DNA from: DASULK01 sp036278255
GTDB taxonomy: Bacteria > Actinomycetota > Actinomycetes > Mycobacteriales > Micromonosporaceae
DNA: 11,238 bases
Reading direction: 5' to 3'
Assembly (NCBI GenBank): GCA_036278255.1
Contig: DASULK010000119.1
Span: 1-11,238, forward strand
Below, piece after piece: positions 6,189 to 11,238 of this stretch. The position numbers and the translations under genes are program-made. Position 1 is the stretch's first letter, and each line of letters opens with the position of its first letter. Below the pieces are notes generated by a model, which was given only the letters and a program-made list of their open reading frames with translations, did no database searches and had not been told where the DNA came from.

Positions 6189-6192
6189 GAGG
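6189..6192 (+). promoter_or_regulatory. Ribosome binding site favouring the kinase start at 6199
   Basis: Four in-frame ATGs (6181, 6187, 6196, 6199) precede the kinase body. GAGG at 6189-6192 is six bases from 6199 and only three from 6196, while no purine-rich site lies upstream of 6181 or 6187. The start at 6199 also gives the family-typical MKIAVVGS amino terminus. Confidence 0.5.
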
Positions 6193-6198
6193 CCAATG

Positions 6199-7110
6199 AT
6201 GAAGATTGCGGTGGTCGGCAGTTACGGTGCCGGGTTGACGATGCGGGTGCCTCGGGTGCCCGTGGCGGGGGAGACCCTGTCCGGCGGCGTGTTCGCCTCC
6301 GGACACGGCGGCAAGGGCTCGAATCAGGCGGTGGCCGCGGCGCGGCTGGGAGCTGAGGTCTCCTTCCTGACCGCCGTCGGCCAGGACCAGTTCGGTGCCG
6401 CCGCACGCCAACTCTGGGCCGACGAGGGAGTCGACGCCTCGCGCGTACGTACCACCGACTCCGCCACCATGGTCGGCGTCATCCTGGTCGACGAAGAGGG
6501 CGAGAACCGGATCGTCATCGCACCCGGCGCGCTGGACGACCTGACCCCAGCCGACGTGGAAGCCTTCGCCGACCGCATCGCCGAAGCCGACATCGTCGTG
6601 GTGTCCCTGGAGATCCCGCTGCCAGTCGCGACCGCGGCGCTGCGGATCGCCCACGAACGCGGTGTCCGCACACTGCTCAACCCGGCACCGGCGGCGCAAC
6701 TGCCCGCCGAGGCCTGGGAATGGATAGACGTACTGACACCCAATGCCAGCGAGGCCAGGGTGCTCACCGGCCGTGACCCGGACGGGGACGCCACCCCCGA
6801 CGAACTCGTGGCCATGCTGCGGGAACGCTTCAACGGCACGATCGTGCTCACCCTCGGAGCCCGGGGGGCCGTCGTCGATCAGAACGGACAGCGCGTACAC
6901 ATCGACCCGATTGCGGTGCCCCACGTCGTTGACACCACCGGTGCCGGCGACAGCTTCACCGCCGCGCTGGCGGTCGCTCTCGCGCGCGGCGATGCCCTCA
7001 CCGATGCGGCTCGTTACGCCGCCGCGGCCGGCGCACATGCCGTCGGCGTCGCCGAGGTTATACCCGCACTCCCCTATCCGGACGATGTCGCGGCTCTGCT
7101 GAGGAGATAA
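6199..7110 (+). CDS. PfkB family carbohydrate kinase, ribokinase-like
   Basis: 303 aa, the usual size for ribokinase, which phosphorylates a sugar C5 hydroxyl with ATP in the cytoplasm. The body carries the first PfkB signature GGKGSNQ (residues 37-43, with Lys39 and Asn42), VVSLEIPL with Glu138, LNPAPA, LTPNASEA, and the catalytic DTTGAGDSF (245-253, base Asp251). The N-terminal strand aligns without gaps to E. coli ribokinase: its Asn14 and Asp16, which bind ribose hydroxyls, are Gly10 and Gly12 here (VVGSYGAGLTM). Catalysis therefore looks intact, but sugar recognition is altered. It is first in the operon, with the permease start five bases after its stop. Calling it RbsK would imply ribose, so no symbol is given. 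Confident for the family, open for the substrate. Confidence 0.9.
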   Translation: MKIAVVGSYGAGLTMRVPRVPVAGETLSGGVFASGHGGKGSNQAVAAARLGAEVSFLTAVGQDQFGAAARQLWADEGVDASRVRTTDSATMVGVILVDEEGENRIVIAPGALDDLTPADVEAFADRIAEADIVVVSLEIPLPVATAALRIAHERGVRTLLNPAPAAQLPAEAWEWIDVLTPNASEARVLTGRDPDGDATPDELVAMLRERFNGTIVLTLGARGAVVDQNGQRVHIDPIAVPHVVDTTGAGDSFTAALAVALARGDALTDAARYAAAAGAHAVGVAEVIPALPYPDDVAALLRR

Positions 7111-7115
7111 GACAG

Positions 7116-8141
7116 ATGGCACAGATGACCACACCGGCGGCGCCGCCGATGGAGGCCGCTGCGACGAAGACCGGCAACCCGCTGCGGCGGTTCCTGCAGG
7201 CCCGGGAGGCCAGCACCTTCCTCGCGCTCATCGTGCTGTTCCTGTTGGGTACGGGGATCGCCCCCGGCTTCCTCGGCGCCAGCAACTTCCTCACCGTCGG
7301 CCAGCAGATCGCACAGATCGGCATCATGGCCATCGGGATCACGTTCGTCATCATCAACGCCGAGATCGACCTGTCGGTCGGGTCGATCTACGGGCTCGGC
7401 GCGATCTGCTGTGGCCTGCTCATGGCGGCGGACGTCGCCTGGCCGATCGCCGCCGCCGCCGGTATCGCGGCTGGCGCGGCCGCCGGTCTACTCAACGGAC
7501 TGGTGACCGTGGGCTTCGGCATCCCGTCGTTCATCGTCACCCTCGGCACCCTGAGCATCTACCGGGGCGTGGCGTTGCTGCTCAGCGGCGGCGCACCCGT
7601 CTCGCTATCGTCCAGCAACCCCAACGTCGCCGAGTTCAGCCTGCTCGGACAGGGCAAGCTCTTCGGGCTCGTGCCGATGCAGTTTGTGATCTTCGTGCTC
7701 ATCGCCGTCCTCGGCTTGATCGTCTTGTCACGGTCCCGCTACGGCTTCAACACCTACGCCGTCGGCGGCAGCGTCGAGGCCGCCCGGCTCTGTGGCATCA
7801 ACACCGGCCGAGTCAAGATCGCCGCGTTCACGATCTCGGGAACGATGGCCGGTCTCGCTGGCGTGCTCGGCCTCTCCTTCCTCTCCTACGTGCAGGGCGT
7901 CACCGGCACCGGCATGGAGCTGACCGCCATCTCCGCGGTGATCATCGGTGGTGCCGCACTCTTCGGCGGCTCCGGCACGATGCTCGGCACCGTCATCGGC
8001 GTCGCCTTCATCGGCGTACTGCAGAACATCCTCAACCTTCGCGGAATCTCCTCGTTCTGGCAGACCGTGGCGACCGGCGCGGTGATCATCCTCGCCGTCG
8101 CCGCCGATACCTGGATGCGTAGGCGATCAGGCCGGCGCTAG
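7116..8141 (+). CDS. Sugar ABC transporter permease, RbsC-type
   Basis: 341 aa integral membrane protein. GAGGAG (7101-7106), located in the last codons of the kinase, is nine bases from the ATG at 7116; a second in-frame ATG at 7125 is too far away. After a short cytoplasmic N-terminus (to about residue 32) there are roughly eight to ten hydrophobic helices, beginning FLALIVLFLLGTGIAPGF. Family marks include IGITFVIINAEIDLSVGSI, GIPSFIVTLGTLSIYRG, and a cytoplasmic coupling loop with AVGGSVEAARLCGIN followed by SGTMAGLAGVL, all typical of the BPD_transp_2 (ribose/xylose/galactose) family. It would form the channel with the double ATPase encoded at 9239. Such permeases pass pentoses, hexoses or related compounds; specificity lies mainly in the binding protein. 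Confidence 0.94.
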   Translation: MAQMTTPAAPPMEAAATKTGNPLRRFLQAREASTFLALIVLFLLGTGIAPGFLGASNFLTVGQQIAQIGIMAIGITFVIINAEIDLSVGSIYGLGAICCGLLMAADVAWPIAAAAGIAAGAAAGLLNGLVTVGFGIPSFIVTLGTLSIYRGVALLLSGGAPVSLSSSNPNVAEFSLLGQGKLFGLVPMQFVIFVLIAVLGLIVLSRSRYGFNTYAVGGSVEAARLCGINTGRVKIAAFTISGTMAGLAGVLGLSFLSYVQGVTGTGMELTAISAVIIGGAALFGGSGTMLGTVIGVAFIGVLQNILNLRGISSFWQTVATGAVIILAVAADTWMRRRSGRR

Positions 8142-8212
8142 CCGAACCGCAGCTGGCTTCCGACCACCTTCTCCACCACCCCCTCTCTTCGATGAAGGAG
8201 CTACGAGAAAAA

Positions 8213-9235
8213 ATGGCCATTTCCTTCCGGCGACGGGTCGCCGTCGCCGCGACCCTCGGGCTCGCGCTGCTGGCCAGCGCGGCCTGCGGCGCCGTCACCT
8301 CCGGTGCGTCGTCGCCGTCGTCCGCCGACAGCGGGTTCCAACTCGCCGACTACATCAAGGAGGCGGTCGACAACGGCGAGCAGCTCAAGATCCGGCTGAG
8401 CTACCACGACCCGTCGCTGGCCTTCGCCGTGCCGATCCGGCAGGGCATGGAACGCGCCGCCGCCGAGCTGGGCGTCGACGCGCAGATGATCGGACCGGCC
8501 GGCGGTGACGCTGCCGCGCAGGTCGCCGAACTGCAGACGCTCATCACCCAGCGACAGATCCACGGCCTGGCCGTCTCCTCAGCCAGCAACGACGCACTCA
8601 AGCCGGTCATCGCCCAGGCGTACGACTCCGGCATCCCGATCATCTCGTTCAACACCAACAACCCCGAGTCCCGGCAGATGGGCTTCGTCGGCCAGGACCT
8701 CGTCGCCTCCGGCGAATCGTTGGCCAAGGAACTGTTGGGCGTGCTCAACGGCGCAACCGGCAAGGTCGTGGTCGTCTCGGTCGACTCCGGCGCGGGCTGG
8801 TCCAACGACCGCTTCTCCGGCTTCAAGACGGCACTCGAAGGCTCAGACCTGGAGATCGTCGGACCGGTCAACACCGGTAACGAGCCGAGCGCGGCCTACA
8901 ACACCATCGAGTCGACGATGGCCGCCCAGCGCGACGCGATCGCCCTGGTCTCGCTCGACTGCTGCAGCTTCACCGCGGGCGCCAAGTGGCTCCAGCAGTC
9001 CGGCAACGCCGGCAAGATCCACTCGGTTGGCTTCGACGTGCAGCCGCAGACCGTCGAATATCTCAAGGCCGGCGTCGTCAACCTCACCATCAGCCAGGCA
9101 CCTGCCGAGCAGGGCTACCAGGCCGTCAAGCTGCTCACCGAGTTCCTGAAGAACGGCACCGAGATCACTGACGTCGACACCGGCGTGCTGGTCGTCAACC
9201 GCGACAACGTCGACGACGTCCCGGTGGAGGGCTAA
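8213..9235 (+). CDS. Sugar ABC transporter substrate-binding lipoprotein, RbsB-like
   Basis: Start at ATG 8213 gives 340 aa with a short basic n-region (MAISFRRR), a hydrophobic core and a lipobox-like LASAAC with lipid-anchored Cys25. An in-frame ATG at 8192 would add seven residues but has no ribosome site; AAGGAG (8195-8200) lies 12 bases before 8213, a rather long spacing. The mature protein has the two-lobe periplasmic-binding-protein 4 layout: IRLSYHDPSLAFAVPIRQGM in the first strand and helix, GLAVSSASNDALKP, IPIISFNTNNP, MGFVGQDLVASGE in the hinge region, then KVVVVSVDSG, VGFDVQPQTVEYLKAG and QAPAEQGYQA. It should bind sugar outside the membrane and deliver it to the permease. An adjacent Cys250-Cys251 pair (SLDCCSF) is unusual. 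The 71-base gap before it is the longest in the operon. Confidence 0.93.
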   Translation: MAISFRRRVAVAATLGLALLASAACGAVTSGASSPSSADSGFQLADYIKEAVDNGEQLKIRLSYHDPSLAFAVPIRQGMERAAAELGVDAQMIGPAGGDAAAQVAELQTLITQRQIHGLAVSSASNDALKPVIAQAYDSGIPIISFNTNNPESRQMGFVGQDLVASGESLAKELLGVLNGATGKVVVVSVDSGAGWSNDRFSGFKTALEGSDLEIVGPVNTGNEPSAAYNTIESTMAAQRDAIALVSLDCCSFTAGAKWLQQSGNAGKIHSVGFDVQPQTVEYLKAGVVNLTISQAPAEQGYQAVKLLTEFLKNGTEITDVDTGVLVVNRDNVDDVPVEG

Positions 9236-9238
9236 GCG

Positions 9239-10786
9239 ATGACCAGCCCGGCCAAGATCATCAACCCGACGACATCCGCCGTCGAGGTGACCGGTCTATC
9301 GAAGCACTTCGGCCCCGTCCGCGCGCTGCACGACGTGACCCTACGCGTGCCCGCCGGCAGCCTGACCGCCGTGATGGGCGAGAACGGTGCCGGCAAGTCG
9401 ACCCTCATGAAGATCTTGGCCGGGCTGGACACCCCCACCACAGGCAGCGTAAGTGTGGCCGATGAACCAGTCCGCCGGTTCGACCCGGCCACCCTGCTCA
9501 GCCGGCACCGCGTCGCGCTGGTGCCGCAGGAACTGTCGCTCTGCCAGGACCGCACCGTGGCCGAGAACATCATGCTCGGCGTCGAGCCGGGGCCACGCAT
9601 CTTCCCGAACCGGGCAAAAATCAACGAGCGGGCGTCGGACCTGCTCGACCGGCTCGGCGCACACATCGATCCCCGCCGGGCGGTCCGCCACCTCGACGCC
9701 GCAACCCAGCAGCTCATCGTCATCGCCCGGTCGTTGGCCCGGGAAGCCCGACTGGTCATCTTCGACGAACCGACCGCGATCCTCTCGCCTGCCGAGTCCG
9801 AGCGGCTGTTCAACGTGATCCGATCCCTGCAGGCCGACGGCGTCACCCTGCTTTACGTCTCGCATCGGATACCCGAGGTCTTCGCACTGTCGCAGCACAT
9901 CCACGTACTCCGCGACGGCCAGCACGTCGGGCACTGGCTCACCGCAGACGTCTCACCCGATGAGGTGGTGGCCGCCATGGTCGGCCGTGACCTCGCCGGC
10001 GAATTCGCCCGTACGCACACGGCACCACCGTCCGAGGCGTCGGCCGCCCCCCGGCTTAGGCTGCGCAACCTGACCGGCGCCGGGTTCGCCGACATCAGCC
10101 TCGATGTTGCACCCGGCGAGGTGCTCGGTGTGGCGGGCCTGCCCGACAGTGGCCGAGTCGAGCTGCTACGGGCAATCTTCGGCGCCGACCCCGTCACCGG
10201 CGGATCGGTGCTGTTGGACGGCGAGGCCTTCTTGGCCCGTTCACCGCGCGAGGCGATCCGGGCCCGGATCGCCTACCTCCCCGGTGAGCGCCGGCACCAG
10301 GGGATCTTCCCGACGATGAGCGGCGCCGACAACATCAACGTCCTCACGCACGGCCGCCGTCAGCGGTTCGGCCTGCTGGGGCGGCGGACTCTGCGGGGCG
10401 ATGCCGAAACGCGGGCACAGGAACTTCAGGTGCGGGCGGCGGGCACGGGACAGGGGATAACCCAACTCTCCGGCGGCAACCAGCAGAAGACACTGCTGGC
10501 GCGCTGGCTGTCCATCGAGCCTCGACTGCTACTGCTCGACGAGCCCACCCGCGGTGTCGACATCGGAGCGAAGGCGGAAATATATCGACTCTTCCGCGAC
10601 CTCGCCACCGCCGGCGTCGGCATGGTCGTCTCCTCATCCGACCTGCCCGAACTGCTCTCCGTCAGCGACCGGATCGCGGTGCTGGCCGCCGGTCGCCTGG
10701 TCGGGATCGTGTCCGCCACAGAAGCCACCGAGGAAAAAATCATGGCCTTGGCCACAGGTGCCAACGAAATGAAGGAGATCGGATGA
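9239..10786 (+). CDS. Sugar ABC transporter double ATP-binding protein, RbsA/MglA-type
   Basis: 515 aa with two fused nucleotide-binding domains, the form used by ribose, galactose and xylose importers. GGAGGG (9226-9231) is seven bases from the ATG, which follows the binding-protein stop by three bases. Domain 1 has Walker A GENGAGKST (47-55, Lys53), a Q-loop in VPQELSL, a degenerate signature LDAATQQ (152-158), Walker B LVIFDEPTA (Asp176, Glu177) and the H-loop His in YVSHRIPEV. Domain 2 has a degenerate Walker A (GLPDSGRVELL), an intact signature LSGGNQQ (410-416), Walker B LLLLDEPTRG (Asp434, Glu435) and Ser in place of the H-loop His (VVSSSDLPEL). So one composite ATP site is intact and the other is degenerate on both faces. 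It powers uptake through the RbsC-type permease and its stop overlaps the next start. Confidence 0.95.
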   Translation: MTSPAKIINPTTSAVEVTGLSKHFGPVRALHDVTLRVPAGSLTAVMGENGAGKSTLMKILAGLDTPTTGSVSVADEPVRRFDPATLLSRHRVALVPQELSLCQDRTVAENIMLGVEPGPRIFPNRAKINERASDLLDRLGAHIDPRRAVRHLDAATQQLIVIARSLAREARLVIFDEPTAILSPAESERLFNVIRSLQADGVTLLYVSHRIPEVFALSQHIHVLRDGQHVGHWLTADVSPDEVVAAMVGRDLAGEFARTHTAPPSEASAAPRLRLRNLTGAGFADISLDVAPGEVLGVAGLPDSGRVELLRAIFGADPVTGGSVLLDGEAFLARSPREAIRARIAYLPGERRHQGIFPTMSGADNINVLTHGRRQRFGLLGRRTLRGDAETRAQELQVRAAGTGQGITQLSGGNQQKTLLARWLSIEPRLLLLDEPTRGVDIGAKAEIYRLFRDLATAGVGMVVSSSDLPELLSVSDRIAVLAAGRLVGIVSATEATEEKIMALATGANEMKEIG

Positions 10787-11238
10787 AGCGCAAAGGGATT
10801 CTCAACGCCGAACTCTCGAAAGCGCTCGCGACGCTCGGCCACACCGACCTGTTGCTCGTGGTCGACGCGGGCTTCCCCATTCCGCGCAACGCGCACCGCA
10901 TTGACTTGGCTATCGCAGAGGACCTGCCCCGACTGACCACCGTGCTCGACCTCGTCGCCGACGAGGTCATCGTGGAGGGTGTTGTCGTGGCCGAGGACGT
11001 CACCACCCACAACACCCCGCTGGCGGAGTGGTTGAAGCAGCGTTTCGAGGGTGCCCCCCTGACCACCCGCAAACACACCGAGATGCTCGGCGAAGTCGCG
11101 AATGAAGCCAAGGTGATCGTCCGGACCGGTGCCTTCAACCCGTGGGGCAACGTCGGCCTCATCTGCGGCGTCGACGTACCGCGGTGGTTCGACGAGCCCG
11201 GCGTCATCGTCCCGGACTACTACCGGGACCGCATGTAA
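10783..11238 (+). CDS. RbsD/FucU-family sugar pyranase (mutarotase)-like protein
   Basis: 151 aa, complete, ending at the last base of the window. ATGA overlaps the ATPase stop by four bases and AAGGAG (10772-10777) sits five bases upstream, so translation is probably coupled. The family converts sugar pyranose forms to furanose or between anomers, supplying the form the kinase uses. N-terminal marks match RbsD: GILNAEL, LGHTD with catalytic His20, and VDAGFPIP with Asp28. His98 is kept. However, the Lys expected near position 102 is absent (Leu102/Gly103), and the usual PYAN block reads PWGN (Trp121, Asn123), preceded by RTGA instead of RTGE. After LICGV, where RbsD proteins normally end, about 21 extra residues follow (DVPRWF to YYRDRM). 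The family is secure; ribose as substrate is doubtful. Confidence 0.88.
   Translation: MKRKGILNAELSKALATLGHTDLLLVVDAGFPIPRNAHRIDLAIAEDLPRLTTVLDLVADEVIVEGVVVAEDVTTHNTPLAEWLKQRFEGAPLTTRKHTEMLGEVANEAKVIVRTGAFNPWGNVGLICGVDVPRWFDEPGVIVPDYYRDRM

Overview
The window looks like chromosomal DNA from a high-G+C actinobacterium, most likely of the Micromonosporaceae type. Signs are the very high G+C, a strong third-position G/C preference, GTG starts with GGAGG-type ribosome sites, and the protein families present. No tRNA, rRNA, CRISPR array, insertion sequence or phage gene was found. All assignments come from reading motifs by eye; no database search was run.

Left part (1-2004). A secreted coiled-coil protein runs leftwards off the window edge (minus strand, start at 701). 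Its leader (about 716-868) matches the conserved blocks of the ydaO/yuaA cyclic-di-AMP riboswitch, a class that in actinobacteria often controls cell-wall remodelling genes. Upstream lies a small, very hydrophilic ORF on the minus strand (981-1175). Diverging from it is an alpha/beta hydrolase of the dienelactone hydrolase type (1351-2004).

Middle part (2005-5924). After a 322-base gap without a convincing gene comes an MgtE magnesium transporter (2327-3658). It converges, with only three bases between stop codons, on a two-gene minus-strand operon. That operon holds an SPFH-domain protein with a C-terminal GYF_2-type domain (start 5924) and a double zinc-ribbon protein with a C-terminal membrane anchor (start 4768). 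The pair resembles Bacillus YdjI/YdjG, which act with PspA in membrane stress, but no PspA is present here.

Right part (5925-11238). A divergent promoter region leads into a tight five-gene sugar operon in the order kinase, permease, lipoprotein binding protein, double ATPase, pyranase (RbsK-C-B-A-D-like). The genes are closely spaced, overlapping at the ATPase/pyranase junction, and 71 bases or less apart elsewhere. A good -35/-10 pair precedes the kinase, and a near-perfect 10-bp tandem repeat lies just downstream of the expected transcription start, as a possible operator. No regulator gene is visible.

The most interesting reading is that this cassette is built like a ribose operon but may not handle ribose. 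The kinase lacks the Asn and Asp that bind ribose hydroxyls in E. coli ribokinase. The RbsD-like protein lacks the usual Lys and has Trp for the usual Tyr, and it carries a C-terminal extension.
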